Source: Saprospira grandis str. Lewin
GTDB lineage: Bacteria > Bacteroidota > Bacteroidia > Chitinophagales > Saprospiraceae
Assembly (NCBI RefSeq): GCF_000250635.1
Contig: NC_016940.1
Span: forward strand, 806,001-870,000
Reading direction: 5' to 3'
Length of the DNA: 64,000 nt
Part shown: in pieces, positions 1 to 8,795 of the stretch
Layout of the letters: each line of letters opens with the position of its first letter
Position numbering within the stretch: position 1 is the stretch's first letter
Program-made: the position numbers and the translations under genes
Notes under the pieces: generated by a model
Databases searched by the model: none
What the model saw: only the letters and a program-made list of their open reading frames with translations
Told to the model about the DNA's origin: nothing

Positions 1-292
1 ATTGCTGGCGCTGTGCCCGATGTTTGGGCGAGGTTTTCCAAATTGGGCCGGCCAAATCAATGCGCAAATTGGGCAAATCCTCGGCTAGTTCGGTAATTTC
101 CTGAATCTGTTCTAGGCTGGGGCTATCCCAATCACAGTAAATAAAATAAACCTCCTCTTCCCCATCTTCTACCAGCAAATCAAATTTAAATTGCTGTAAA
201 TTCTGATGAAGATCATGAGCCGCTGGCCCCTCCACAATTCGCTTGGGCGCCGCCGCCTGATAGGCCGTTAGATAGGGTTGTAGTTTTTGCAT
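1..292 (-). CDS. Hypothetical protein, C-terminus beyond the window
   Basis: An open frame reads leftward from an ATG at 292 and runs off the window edge with no stop, giving at least 97 residues. The N-terminus begins MQKLQPYLTAYQAAAPKR. The rest is acidic and soluble, with a DLLVEDGEEEVYFIYCDW stretch and no signal peptide or membrane segment. It starts 12 bases after the stop of the RusA-like gene and on the same strand, so the two are probably co-transcribed. I do not recognise the family and the missing C-terminus prevents a better call. Codon use matches the neighbouring chromosomal genes. Confidence 0.6.
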   Translation of the reverse strand, partial: MQKLQPYLTAYQAAAPKRIVEGPAAHDLHQNLQQFKFDLLVEDGEEEVYFIYCDWDSPSLEQIQEITELAEDLPNLRIDLAGPIWKTSPKHRAQRQQ

Positions 293-304
293 TTTGGGGT
301 ATTT

Positions 305-724
305 TTAACTAAGGCGAGTTTGCAACTCATAGGCCTCGATCGTAATCGAAATAAAATCTTCCTCTTGCTGAAAAGCATCCTGAAAACATCGAATCAAATA
401 AGCTTTCGCTCCTCTAATGTCTTGAATATCATAAATGTTCCGTCCATGGGCACTTACTTTTTTAACTTGTTTGTCATCCAAGTAAACCGCCCCATTCAAA
501 GCATCCTGAATGGGCTTAATAATATTGTCGGTATCCAAATCCGTCTCCCGATGATAATAGTAGGAAATTGATAATTCCACCTCCTGTTTACTGGGCAAAT
601 CTTTGCGTTTGGCCAATACTTTTTTGGCCTCTTTTCGGATTCTCCCCTTCCAGCGCTCTCGCCTTTTTCCGCTCGATTGCACACTGGCCGGCTTGCCAAT
701 TACGGCAATCAATATTTTTCGCAT
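305..724 (-). CDS. RusA-like Holliday junction endonuclease
   Basis: 139 residues. The RusA-family signature is visible: D-T-D-N-I-I-K-P-I-Q-D-A-L followed by a DD pair in VYLDDKQV (about residues 67-88), matching the acidic metal-binding residues and conserved lysine of RusA resolvases, which nick four-way junctions symmetrically as dimers. The frame stays open upstream to 865, but those 47 codons lie in an intergenic repeat. The ATG at 724 is preceded by an A/G-rich stretch and starts directly with a beta-strand (MRKILIAVIGKP), so I chose it. RusA is often phage-borne, but no other phage gene is seen here. A chromosomal repair or recombination role is an inference. Confidence 0.8.
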   Translation of the reverse strand: MRKILIAVIGKPASVQSSGKRRERWKGRIRKEAKKVLAKRKDLPSKQEVELSISYYYHRETDLDTDNIIKPIQDALNGAVYLDDKQVKKVSAHGRNIYDIQDIRGAKAYLIRCFQDAFQQEEDFISITIEAYELQTRLS

Positions 725-746
725 TTCTTTTCTTTTCCTGTTTTTT

Positions 747-910
747 GGGGCCTCCCGCAGCCCTTTTTTTTGGGGGCTGCGGGCGCTAGGTTGCGGGGCT
801 CGCTGCTCGCTCGGCCCTGCGGCGGCTTTGCCGCCTGGGTCTGGCCCTTTGGGCCACCCCTCCACAGCGCTAGGCCGTTGCAGGCTTTGCCTGCAGGGCG
901 CTTCGCGCCC
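747..910 (+). repeat. Mosaic intergenic repeat, copy A
   Basis: GC-rich element between rusA-like and nth. It starts at GGGGCCTCC, carries the core GCTCGGCCCTGCGG and ends after GCTAGGCCG with an extra GCAGG/CCTGC hairpin. Several nested stem-loops such as GGCGGCTTTGCCGCC are visible. It creates spurious open frames on both strands. Confidence 0.85.
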
Positions 911-927
911 TTTTCTGGACCAGAAAT

Positions 928-1611
928 TTAGGCCTTTTTATCAAATTCCTCAAATAGTTCTTGGCGGCCATATTTGCTACAAATGGGACATTCATAGGGG
1001 TTATGTCCTCTAGCGGGACAATACTCTCGACCAAAGAAAATGATTTGCAGGTGTAATTTGTTCCAACTTTTCTTAGGAAATAATGCTTTTAGGTCTTTTT
1101 CTGTCTGCTCTACTGATTTTCCATTGCTCAATTGCCAGCGCCAAGCTAGGCGATGAATATGAGTATCTACGGGAAAGGCGGGATGGCCAAAGCCCTGAGA
1201 CATGACCACAGAGGCCGTTTTATGGCCCACACCGGGCAATTTTTCTAGGGCTTCAAAGCTTTCGGGCACCTCCCCTTGGTACTCCTCTAGCAAAATTTGA
1301 GAGAGTTTAGAAATGGCCTTAGATTTTCGGGGGGCTAGGCCACAGGGCCGAATAATTCTTTGGATTTCCTCGACGGGCAATTTAATCATTTCGGCTGGCG
1401 TGCTGGCCTTTTCAAATAGAATGGGCGTAACCGTATTTACCCTAGCGTCTGTACATTGGGCCGAGAGCAAAACGGCCACCAACAAACTATAATTATCGGT
1501 ATGTTCTAGGGGGATGGGCGTTTCTGGATAAAGCTCTTCCAGCCATTTCCGTATATTTTTGCTCACTGTTTTATGGCTAGGATAACGGCCGGGACGTTTT
1601 CTTTTGGGCAT
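928..1611 (-). CDS. nth: Endonuclease III (DNA glycosylase/AP lyase)
   Basis: 227 residues. Base-excision repair glycosylase for oxidised pyrimidines. The helix-hairpin-helix LPGVGHKTASVV holds the catalytic lysine (K in GHKTA) and the catalytic aspartate is in FPVDTHIHRLAWR, as in E. coli Nth. The substrate-recognition motif LLSAQCTDARVN is also present. The C-terminal iron-sulfur loop is odd: it reads C-PARGHNPYE-C-PI-C and then SKYGRQELFEEFDKKA with no fourth cysteine, against the usual C-X6-C-X2-C-X5-C. The cluster may be absent or differently ligated. It sits downstream of the sigma-factor gene, separated by a terminator and a repeat, so it is probably transcribed on its own. Confidence 0.93.
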   Translation of the reverse strand: MPKRKRPGRYPSHKTVSKNIRKWLEELYPETPIPLEHTDNYSLLVAVLLSAQCTDARVNTVTPILFEKASTPAEMIKLPVEEIQRIIRPCGLAPRKSKAISKLSQILLEEYQGEVPESFEALEKLPGVGHKTASVVMSQGFGHPAFPVDTHIHRLAWRWQLSNGKSVEQTEKDLKALFPKKSWNKLHLQIIFFGREYCPARGHNPYECPICSKYGRQELFEEFDKKA

Positions 1612-1700
1612 AAGTTAAAATCTTTTGAGTGCAGAGCAAGATACAATTTTTTGTGCAGATAGGCGGCTTGCACTAAGGGCAGAGCGGAGATGGTCCATTT

Positions 1701-1817
1701 GGCCTAGCGATGTGCAGCAGTGGCCGTCAGGCCAGACCGAGCCGCTGAAAGCGGCGAAGGGCCGAGCAGACCTGCGAGCTGCGAAACGTAGCGCCGCAGC
1801 TTTGCTGCGGAGGCCCC
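1701..1817 (-). repeat. Mosaic intergenic repeat, copy B
   Basis: Same family as copy A in the opposite orientation, from GGCCTAGCGATG to GGAGGCCCC. It contains the core CGAGCAGACCTGCGAG and a CCGCAGCTTTGCTGCGG hairpin. It lies between nth and the sigma-factor terminator. Confidence 0.85.
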
Positions 1818-1852
1818 AAAAAAAAGGCCTCCTATATATCAGGAGACCTTTA
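1817..1852 (-). terminator. Rho-independent terminator of the sigma-factor gene
   Basis: On the minus strand AAAGGTCTCCT and AGGAGGCCTTT form an 11-bp stem (one G-T pair) around GATATAT, followed by a run of T. It is placed directly after the sigma-factor stop. Confidence 0.85.
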
Positions 1853-1873
1853 GATTTTTTGGGTTGGCTAAAC

Positions 1874-2746
1874 TTAGCGGCCGAGATAAGCCTTGAGCAA
1901 CTTACTTTTAGAGGTAGAGGTTCTCAATTTATTGATGGCTTTATCTTTAATTTGGCGAACGCGTTCGCGGGTCAGGCCAAACTTATCGCCAATATCTTCT
2001 AGCGACATAGGGTGTTGGTAGCCGATACCGAAATAGAGTTTGATGACATCTCTTTGGCGGTCGGTTAGTGAGCAAAGCGAGCGCTCGATCTCGTTGCGCA
2101 AAGACTCCATATATTCCAGATTGGCATCTGTTTGCGGAGTATTGGTATTTTCGAGTACATCGAGTAGCGAGTTATCCTCACCTTCTACGAAGGGGGCATC
2201 CATAGAAACGTGGCGGGCGGCTACGCCTAGGGTAGTTTCTACTTCATTGGAGCCGATAGAAAGGACCTGAGCGAGTTCATCGGCAGAGGGTTCGCGTTCG
2301 TATTCTTGCTCTAATTTAGAGAAAGCCTTATTAATTTTGTTGAGCGAGCCCACCTTATTGAGGGGGAGGCGCACGATACGAGATTGTTCGGCTAGGGCTT
2401 GGAGGATAGATTGGCGGATCCACCAAACGGCATAAGAGATAAATTTGAAACCGCGGGTTTCGTCGAAGCGTTGAGCGGCTTTGATTAGGCCGAGGTTTCC
2501 TTCATTGATCAAGTCACTGAGGGAAAGGCCTTGATTTTGGTATTGTTTGGCCACAGAGACCACGAATCGGAGGTTAGCTTTGGTTAGGCGTTCTAGGGCG
2601 ATTTGGTCGCCGGCCTTAATGCGTTTTGCCAAATCCACCTCTTCCTCAGGGGTCAACAAATCCACTTTACCGATCTCTTGCAGATATTTCTCTAGCGATT
2701 GACTTTCGCGATTGGTAATGGATTTGGTAATTTTTAACTGTCTCAT
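1874..2746 (-). CDS. rpoD: RNA polymerase primary sigma factor (sigma-70 family)
   Basis: 290 residues, the short form of primary sigma factor usual in Bacteroidota, lacking the long region 1.1 and spacer of E. coli RpoD. Region 1.2 is [20 protein letters not shown]. Region 2 contains [31 protein letters not shown] and the -10 recognition segment [17 protein letters not shown]. Region 3 follows at [15 protein letters not shown]. Region 4 ends with the [24 protein letters not shown]. It directs most transcription, in this phylum from promoters of the TTTG / TAnnTTTG type, several of which are seen in this window. Single-gene unit with its own terminator. Confidence 0.95.
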   Translation of the reverse strand: MRQLKITKSITNRESQSLEKYLQEIGKVDLLTPEEEVDLAKRIKAGDQIALERLTKANLRFVVSVAKQYQNQGLSLSDLINEGNLGLIKAAQRFDETRGFKFISYAVWWIRQSILQALAEQSRIVRLPLNKVGSLNKINKAFSKLEQEYEREPSADELAQVLSIGSNEVETTLGVAARHVSMDAPFVEGEDNSLLDVLENTNTPQTDANLEYMESLRNEIERSLCSLTDRQRDVIKLYFGIGYQHPMSLEDIGDKFGLTRERVRQIKDKAINKLRTSTSKSKLLKAYLGR

Positions 2747-2823
2747 GAACCTACTATTTTGAGAGGCAACCGATTAGCCTACAGTTGCGCTGTATTTTGA
2801 TTAAGATAGAAAATGCCCAACTA

Positions 2824-2831
2824 CAAATATA
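2824..2831 (-). promoter_or_regulatory. Candidate -7 element of the sigma-factor promoter
   Basis: TATATTTG on the minus strand fits the Bacteroidota -7 consensus TAnnTTTG and lies 78 bases before the start codon. No TTTG -33 box is seen at the usual 19-21 base spacing. The rest of 2832-3142 is AT-rich and shows no gene or RNA that I can recognise. Confidence 0.45.
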
Positions 2832-3142
2832 GGGCTTTTTTGTGGTATTCGCTTCTTTAACTGCTATAAATGCCTTTTTTGTTCATTGCTTAGCAATTTT
2901 ATGAAAAAATAAAGGGTTTAGGGGCTTTTGTGCCTTGGGAGGCCATAAGTTTTTAAAGCATTCGTTTGCAAAAGTTGTTTTTTTATTTTTTATTACGAAC
3001 GGAGATCGTTCTGTGGGTTTAAACAGCCACCCAATTTTCTCCCTAATCAGAAGATGCCCCATAGAGAAGAAAAAATAGGGCGTTGGTCACAATGAATCTA
3101 TGTAGTTTAGGCTGCTAGCTTCAGAAAAAAGAGAACATCCTT

Positions 3143-3517
3143 ATGGACAGAAAAAAATTTAAGGTAGAATTTTTATTTCGGGCATCTCCGAAAATTGTAT
3201 ATAGTTTTCTTTCTACTCCGGACAATTTGACTCGTTGGTTTTGCGACGATTGTAATTTAGTTGATGGTCAATTTAGTTTTGACTGGGAGGGAAATGAAGA
3301 AATTGCCTTTTTGCTCGAATCTCAGGAAGATAGTTATTTGCGTTTGCAGTGGGAGGATTTCCCCGATGAGTACTTGGAGTACAAAATGAGTCGTTCTGAA
3401 GTCACTGCAGAAACTATTTTGGAGATTACCGCCTTTTGCGATGAGGACGAAGTAGAGGAGGAAAAAGATTTTTGGGCTACTCAGATGGAATCTCTTCGTA
3501 GAGCCATGGGTGGCTAA
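3143..3517 (+). CDS. START-like domain protein
   Basis: 124 residues, soluble. The N-terminus KVEFLFRASPKIVYSFLSTPDNLTRWFCDD has the typical opening of SRPBCC/START-fold (AHSA1-like) proteins, where a hydrophobic pocket binds a ligand. The C-terminal helix (KDFWATQMESLRRAMGG) also fits the fold. Small START-like proteins of this size are common in Bacteroidota and have no established function. It lies 77 bases upstream of the SPFH gene on the same strand, so co-transcription is possible. Acidic composition (EDEVEEEKD) is notable. Confidence 0.7.
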   Translation: MDRKKFKVEFLFRASPKIVYSFLSTPDNLTRWFCDDCNLVDGQFSFDWEGNEEIAFLLESQEDSYLRLQWEDFPDEYLEYKMSRSEVTAETILEITAFCDEDEVEEEKDFWATQMESLRRAMGG

Positions 3518-3594
3518 CTTTTTGCTATTTCGTTTGCTCCCTTATTTTAGTGGTATTTTAGATGATTATCCCAATGACTTAAAACTTAAATACT

Positions 3595-4650
3595 ATGTTT
3601 GGTTTCCTCAGAAATGAGATGCTCGAAGTGATCGAGTGGAAGGAAGACAGCAAAGACGTTGTGCTTTGGAAGTTTCCCGATAAAGATGCAAATATTAAAT
3701 ACGGTGCACAATTGACCGTTCGTGAGTCGCAGATGGCCCTTTTTCAGAATGAGGGGCAGATTGCCGATGTATTTTTTCCGGGTCGACATAAGTTGATTAC
3801 GGAGAACATGCCGATTCTCACGACGATTAAATCTTGGAAGCACGGCTTCAACTCTCCTTTCAAGTCGGATATTTACTTTGTTAGTGGCCGACAGTTTACG
3901 AATATGCGTTGGGGCACGCCCAATCCTATTTTCATTAAGGATCCGGAGCTCAACCGAGTTCAGGTGCGGGCCTTTGGGGTGTATTTCATCCGTATTAAGG
4001 ACCCCAAGAAGTTTTATCAGGAGTATGCGGGCACCAAAGACATCCTTTACATCTCTGAGTTGGAGGATTCGCTAAGAGGTTTGATTGCGCCTAAATTTGC
4101 GGAGGCTTTGGCCAAGAGTGGCGTTTCTGCTTTTGATATTTATGCCAATTACTCGACTTTGGGTGATACGATTGCGCCTATTTTGCAGCAGGACCTAGAT
4201 CCTTTTGGTATTGAGTTGACGAAGTTCCAAATTTCTAGTGTATCTCTTCCTCCTGAGGTAGAAGAGCATATCAATGAAATGGCTAAGGTAAATTATACCT
4301 CGGATGCCAATTTGGATAAAATGCAGCGCATGGCCAATATTGAGGCGACAAAAGAATCGGCCAAACATGGCATTCAGCCTCAGCAGCTTCAAAATCAGAA
4401 TCAGCAACAGATGATGCAACAAATGATGATGCAGCAAATGATGCAACAGATGATGAATCAAGGCGGCGGCATGATGGGTAACAATAATATGCAGCAGCAA
4501 CAGCAGCAGCAACCTCAGGCCCAAGCCCCCAAGCTTAGCCGAGAGGAAGTGATGAAAAACCTTAGAGAATTGGGAGAACTCAAAGAAATGGGGATCCTCA
4601 CTGAAGAAGAGTTTAATAGTAAGAAAGCGGAGCTTTTGGCCCAACTTTAA
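3595..4650 (+). CDS. SPFH-domain protein with C-terminal SHOCT motif
   Basis: 351 residues. The first ~220 residues match the SPFH / virion-core-protein type (YdjI-like): KYGAQLTVRESQMALFQNEGQIADVFFPGRHKL, then NPIFIKDPELNRVQVRAFGVYFIRI. A Gln/Met-rich low-complexity linker (about 265-310, QQMMQQMMMQQ repeats) leads to a terminal SHOCT helix pair, LRELGELKEMGILTEEEFNSKKAELLAQL. Such proteins form membrane-associated oligomeric scaffolds. There is no transmembrane segment, so membrane contact would be peripheral. The linker is an obvious site of repeat-length variation. A terminator follows immediately. Confidence 0.85.
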   Translation: MFGFLRNEMLEVIEWKEDSKDVVLWKFPDKDANIKYGAQLTVRESQMALFQNEGQIADVFFPGRHKLITENMPILTTIKSWKHGFNSPFKSDIYFVSGRQFTNMRWGTPNPIFIKDPELNRVQVRAFGVYFIRIKDPKKFYQEYAGTKDILYISELEDSLRGLIAPKFAEALAKSGVSAFDIYANYSTLGDTIAPILQQDLDPFGIELTKFQISSVSLPPEVEEHINEMAKVNYTSDANLDKMQRMANIEATKESAKHGIQPQQLQNQNQQQMMQQMMMQQMMQQMMNQGGGMMGNNNMQQQQQQQPQAQAPKLSREEVMKNLRELGELKEMGILTEEEFNSKKAELLAQL

Positions 4651-4672
4651 GCCAAAGCAATTTCCCTTATTT

Positions 4673-4710
4673 AGTCAATCTTATCTTTTGAGGTAAGATT
4701 GACTTTTTTT
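4673..4710 (+). terminator. Terminator after the SPFH gene
   Basis: AGTCAATCTTA pairs with TAAGATTGACT around a short loop and is followed by seven T. It also argues that the next gene starts at the ATG at 4723, not at a TTG inside this hairpin. Confidence 0.85.
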
Positions 4711-4722
4711 AGCCCCTATCCT

Positions 4723-7137
4723 ATGAAGATTTTCCGAGCTTTTGGCCGTTTTTTATATCGCTGGCGCTACCTCTGGCTGCTGAGTTTTTCGGCGGCACTC
4801 TTATTTTATATTTTTTGCCTACCCAAAACCCTATTTAAAGATCCTTATAGCTTTGTTTTATTGGATCGCAAAGGACAGTTTTTGGGGGCCAGAATTGCCC
4901 AGGATGGCCAATGGCGTTTTCCGCCTACAGATAGTTTATCTCCAAAATATGTTCGTTGTTTATTAGAATTTGAGGACCGACGATTTTATTCGCATTGGGG
5001 CATTGATATTTATGGCTTTGGTCGGGCAATTCGAGATAATTGGCAGGCGGGAAAAGTGGTTAGTGGGGGCAGTACAATTAGTATGCAGCTGATGCGCTTA
5101 TCGAGAAAGCGCAAAGGGCGGGCCTTTAGCCAAAAGATTATGGAAAGTATTTTGGCCTCTCGTTTAGAATGGTCTTATTCTAAGGATGAAATTTTGAAGC
5201 TTTATGCTAGCCATGCCCCTTTTGGAGGCAATGTGGTGGGTATAGAGGCTGCAGCCTGGCGATATTTTGGAAAATCGGCCCAAGAACTGAGTTGGGGCGA
5301 AGCCGCCACCTTGGCCGTCTTGCCCAATAGTCCGGCCCTGATTCATCCAGGAAGAAATAGGTTGGCCCTAAAAAATAAGCGAGATCGATTATTACAGACC
5401 TTGGTCAAACGAGAAGTTTTAGACAGTTTAGAAGCAAGTCTGGCCCAAAAAGAACCTATTCCCGAAGCCCCCCTGCCCTTGCCTCAAGAAGCCCCGCATT
5501 TATTGGAGCGGGCCCGCCAAGAACTAGGCGATGGCTTACAACTTCAAAGTTCTGTAGACCGACTGCTACAGCTGCAGTTGTCGGCGCTTTTACAGCGCTA
5601 TCATCGAGATTATCGACAGCAAGAAATTTACAATATAGCGGCCTTGGTTGCCGATATAGAAACGGGAGAAATACTGGCTTATGTGGGGAATATTCAGGAT
5701 GAGGACCAATCTGATGCCCATGCCGATGATGTAGATTTAATTCGAGCCGAACGCAGTACGGGCAGTATTCTCAAACCATTTTTGTACGCCTTTATGCTAG
5801 AAGAGGGCTTATTGAGTCCCAAAAGCTGGCAATCGGATGTGCCGATTTCCATAAAAGGCTATCGGCCCACAAATTATAGTGGGCAATATATGGGTTTGGT
5901 CCCTGCGGGCCAAGCTATTGAGCGCTCGCTCAATATTCCTTTGGTCCTGATGCTACAAGAATATGGGGTGGCCAAATTTAAGCAGCGGCTGCGCAGTCTG
6001 GGCATGAGTAGTTTGCATCGTTCGCCACAAGATTATGGCCTCTCCCTTATTTTGGGTGGGGCCGAGGGGCGTTTAGATGAAATGCTGGGCGGTTTTGCCA
6101 GTATGGCCCGTACCTTAAAAGCTTATGAAGAGCGGCCCTATTGTCCTTATTTGCCCGATCAGTTTCGCCCGCTCTCCTATCTGCCTAAGGGGGCCAATGA
6201 ACAGCCCGCTTTAGAAAACTGTAGTGCCCAACCGCAGCTTTTATCGGCTGGAGCAATTTATCATTGTTTTCAAAATATGCAGCGTTTAGAGCGACCCGCT
6301 TCTGAGGGAGCTTGGGAATATTTTGAGTCGGCCCGACCTTTGGCCTGGAAAACAGGCACCAGTTTCGGCTTTCGAGATGCTTGGGCCATGGGCGTAAATG
6401 GTAAATATGCCTTAGGCGTTTGGGTGGGCAATGCCGCTGGTGAAGGTCGGCCCGAATTGGTGGGCGTACAGACTGCGGCCCCTATCCTATTTGATATTCT
6501 AGACCTCTTGCCCGCCGATGAGGCCGAAACATTTGTTTTGCCCAAAACAGAGTTGCAGCCGTTAATGGTTTGTGCGCATTCGGGTTATCGGGCAAAAGAA
6601 AACTGCATCAAAAAAGAGCGCTTATTGTTGCCGCCTTCGGCCCAATCGCAATTGCCTACTTGCCCTTATCATCAGCAATTGGTGGTGGATAGTACCGAGC
6701 AGTACCGCCTACATGCCAACTGTGCCCCTTTGGCCGAGAGTAAACAAAAATCTTATCTGATGTTGCCCCCTTTGGAGGCCCATTATTATCGCTTGCGGCA
6801 GCCTTTGTATGAGCCGCCTCCAGCTTACCGCCCCGATTGTCTGGCCGATTTGCCCGAAGCGCCTAGCCGCATGCAATTTATTTACCCCAAACAAGATTTA
6901 AAGGTATTTTTGCCCATTGATTATGATGGCCAGCGCTCTAAATTGGTCCTTAAGGTCACGCATCAGGATAATAAGGCCAAATTGCACTGGCATTTGGACC
7001 AGCTTTATTTGGGCAGCACCGAAAATTTTCACGAAATGGAGGTGCAGGCGGCCAAAGGACAACATACGATTGTGGTGATGGATGAATTGGGCCAAAGCAT
7101 TAAGCGAAATATTGAAATTTTATCTGAAGGCGATTAG
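4723..7137 (+). CDS. pbpC: Penicillin-binding protein 1C (bifunctional)
   Basis: 804 residues from ATG 4723; an in-frame TTG at 4699 lies in the preceding terminator and is rejected. There is one N-terminal membrane segment (WLLSFSAALLFYIFCL). The glycosyltransferase-51 domain has EDRRFYSHWGID and GGSTISMQL. The transpeptidase motifs are S-I-L-K (Ser348 nucleophile), S402-L-N and K543-T-G-T. A C-terminal BiPBP_C-type beta domain ends the protein (about 710-800). It polymerises and crosslinks peptidoglycan in the periplasm. PBP1C often sits beside an alpha-2-macroglobulin gene; here the nearest MG2-type protein is 11 kb away and not linked. Confidence 0.93.
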   Translation: MKIFRAFGRFLYRWRYLWLLSFSAALLFYIFCLPKTLFKDPYSFVLLDRKGQFLGARIAQDGQWRFPPTDSLSPKYVRCLLEFEDRRFYSHWGIDIYGFGRAIRDNWQAGKVVSGGSTISMQLMRLSRKRKGRAFSQKIMESILASRLEWSYSKDEILKLYASHAPFGGNVVGIEAAAWRYFGKSAQELSWGEAATLAVLPNSPALIHPGRNRLALKNKRDRLLQTLVKREVLDSLEASLAQKEPIPEAPLPLPQEAPHLLERARQELGDGLQLQSSVDRLLQLQLSALLQRYHRDYRQQEIYNIAALVADIETGEILAYVGNIQDEDQSDAHADDVDLIRAERSTGSILKPFLYAFMLEEGLLSPKSWQSDVPISIKGYRPTNYSGQYMGLVPAGQAIERSLNIPLVLMLQEYGVAKFKQRLRSLGMSSLHRSPQDYGLSLILGGAEGRLDEMLGGFASMARTLKAYEERPYCPYLPDQFRPLSYLPKGANEQPALENCSAQPQLLSAGAIYHCFQNMQRLERPASEGAWEYFESARPLAWKTGTSFGFRDAWAMGVNGKYALGVWVGNAAGEGRPELVGVQTAAPILFDILDLLPADEAETFVLPKTELQPLMVCAHSGYRAKENCIKKERLLLPPSAQSQLPTCPYHQQLVVDSTEQYRLHANCAPLAESKQKSYLMLPPLEAHYYRLRQPLYEPPPAYRPDCLADLPEAPSRMQFIYPKQDLKVFLPIDYDGQRSKLVLKVTHQDNKAKLHWHLDQLYLGSTENFHEMEVQAAKGQHTIVVMDELGQSIKRNIEILSEGD

Positions 7138-7153
7138 GTTGTGGGTCCGCCCC

Positions 7154-7334
7154 CTTGGCCGAAGGCCAAACGGCCTAGCGATGTGTAGGGGTGGCCAAAG
7201 GCCAGACCGAGCTTTTGAGCGCAGCGAAAAAAGCGAAGGGCCGAGCGAGCAGCGAGCCCCAAAACGTAGCGCCTGCCGAAGGCAGACAACAAGGCTACAA
7301 GCCGCAGTTCGACGACTGAAAGGAGTAACGCCCC
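7154..7334 (-). repeat. Mosaic intergenic repeat, copy C
   Basis: Minus-orientation copy between pbpC and the next gene. After the core (GGGCCGAGCGAGCAGCGAG) it carries the extra block GACAACAAGG...GCAGTTCGACGACTGAAAG that recurs in copies F, G, M and P, ending GTAACGCCCC. Confidence 0.85.
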
Positions 7335-7423
7335 AAAAAAACAAAAATTTAATCTCTACATTCTGTCTTCAGGGACTAAAATAAAATGGGTACTTTTGAG
7401 CTTTTGCCACAGAATAATTTCAC

Positions 7424-8389
7424 ATGAAACGCCCTCTTTTTTTTCTTTTCTTTTTATTGAGCAGTTCATTTTTGTCTGCCCAATCTTTGTCGCCACATTT
7501 TGGGGGACAATTGGGAATTAGTTTTAGTTTGGGAACGCATTTGCGGCGGATGGGCCTGATGGGGCATTTATATTATGCGGGCGATTTTTATCAGTTGAAT
7601 TTGCAATGGCATCAGCACTATAATTGGTCGGCTAGAGGGACGGATCAGCGGGCTTGGGAGAGCCAGATCAAATTGGGGGCGCAGGGAAGTTGGGGCCCAA
7701 AATATCAGCAAGTAGAGCAAATACATCCTTTTTTGACGGCGGCGGGGCAGCAAACGGCTCGGCCTTATGCCTTGGGCTATGCCTATATTTTTTATTTGGA
7801 CCAATGGAAAACTTCGCAGCGTTCGGGTATTTTTTCTGCTCAGATTAAAGATTTTCGCTTCTTTTTTGAGAATGATTTTTTGGCCTTTCAAAGCTTAGAT
7901 CGTTATCGAACGGGGGCCATGGGCCTGCATTATCGCTATAAAGATTGGCAATTTGGCTTTAGCAACATTACGTACACGGGCGATGCCTACAGCCCTTATA
8001 GTCCCTGGATTAGCAATCCGAATTTTCCTTCTGCTTCGGGCTATATCGATATGGCTTCGGCTCCTTATGGCGATAAATCTTTGGGTGTTTTGGCTTTAAA
8101 AATAGATTGGCGACCCCATTTTGAGGCCTTATCGCATGACTTTTTAGTGCATTTGCAACCGCAATTATCTTTGCGTTTGGGCGTAGATGCCGAGCAAATT
8201 CGCAATTTGGTCCAAAATAAATGGATTCATGATTCTAAATTGTTGCCATTGAACTGGAATGAAGAAAAAAACCCTCATATTCCAATGGTAGACAGCGAGG
8301 GCTGTTCTTATTTGTATTTGCCAGGCCAGAAAATTCGTCGGCCCCGCTTTTTTGGCGAGCTTCAACTCAATGAAGTAGAATTTTATTGA
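7424..8389 (+). CDS. Exported protein of unknown function
   Basis: 321 residues with a clear signal peptide (KRPLFFLFFLLSSSFLSAQ). The mature part is rich in aromatic residues and alternating beta-strand patterns (FYQLNLQWHQHYNW, WQFGFSNITYTGDAY), which suggests a beta-rich or barrel-like outer-membrane protein. The arrangement of GQLGISFSLGTHLRRMGLMGHLYYAGDFYQLN and a GDK...DWRP...C-terminal segment recalls Bacteroidota proteins annotated as polymorphic toxin type 23, but I cannot confirm this without a search. No immunity gene is recognisable next to it. It is flanked on both sides by intergenic repeats and appears monocistronic. Confidence 0.6.
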   Translation: MKRPLFFLFFLLSSSFLSAQSLSPHFGGQLGISFSLGTHLRRMGLMGHLYYAGDFYQLNLQWHQHYNWSARGTDQRAWESQIKLGAQGSWGPKYQQVEQIHPFLTAAGQQTARPYALGYAYIFYLDQWKTSQRSGIFSAQIKDFRFFFENDFLAFQSLDRYRTGAMGLHYRYKDWQFGFSNITYTGDAYSPYSPWISNPNFPSASGYIDMASAPYGDKSLGVLALKIDWRPHFEALSHDFLVHLQPQLSLRLGVDAEQIRNLVQNKWIHDSKLLPLNWNEEKNPHIPMVDSEGCSYLYLPGQKIRRPRFFGELQLNEVEFY

Positions 8390-8410
8390 TTTTTTTTGAT
8401 CTTTTTTTTT

Positions 8411-8541
8411 GGGGCTGCCCTTCACTTCGTTCAGGTCGGGCTGTGCACTGGCTCGCAGGTCTGCTCGGCCCTGCAGTTTTTTCGCTACGCTCAAAAACTT
8501 TGGTCTGCGGCTGCGCCGCCCCAGTTTCCATCCCTCAGCCG
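8411..8541 (+). repeat. Mosaic intergenic repeat, copy D
   Basis: Starts GGGGCTGCCC and contains CTCGCAGGTCTGCTCGGCC and a TTTTTTCGC/GCTCAAAAA hairpin. It ends CCATCCCTCAGCC, the alternative 3' end also found in copies N and O. Confidence 0.85.
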
Positions 8542-8634
8542 CTCATCTTGTTTTTTTCAGTCTATCTTTTTTCTTCGGCAGTTTAAGGACAAGAATTTTT
8601 TTCTAAAATAAATATGGCCAAGATATTTTACTGG

Positions 8635-8709
8635 CCCACAAAAAAAGGGCAGCAAAAACATTTAGTTTTTGCTGCCCTTCCCTATTTGAAAGCCGCTAAT
8701 TGAAAGGCC
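8635..8709. repeat. 75-bp direct repeat, left copy
   Basis: Differs from 12742-12816 at one base. It includes a 15-bp stem (AAGGGCAGCAAAAAC / GTTTTTGCTGCCCTT), with T7 on the minus side, which can act as a terminator, plus a TTTGAAAGCCGCTAATTGAAAGG motif related to the CTTTCAATTAGC repeats elsewhere. Confidence 0.85.
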
Positions 8710-8795
8710 CTAAAAAAAGCTAAACTTTTATGAGCGAACCACTTGCGCTTAGCATAAAAAAGACTTAACTTTAGTGAGCAACTAAAAAATAAGCC

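Noticed and set aside
305-724. Prophage inferred from the RusA-like gene
   Set aside because: No capsid, tail, integrase or lysis genes adjoin it; neighbours are housekeeping genes.
725-865. N-terminal extension of the RusA-like frame to 865
   Set aside because: The extra 47 codons read through a mosaic intergenic repeat; the ATG at 724 gives a normal RusA start.
603-1013. Open frames on both strands in the GC-rich repeats (also near 20124, 21553, 29329, 43728, 49001 and 58434)
   Set aside because: All are products of the repeat sequence, lack start signals and overlap real genes or terminators.
4195-4644. 149-codon leftward frame opposite the SPFH gene
   Set aside because: Shadow of the Gln/Met-rich linker on the plus strand, giving a Leu/His-rich frame with no family features.
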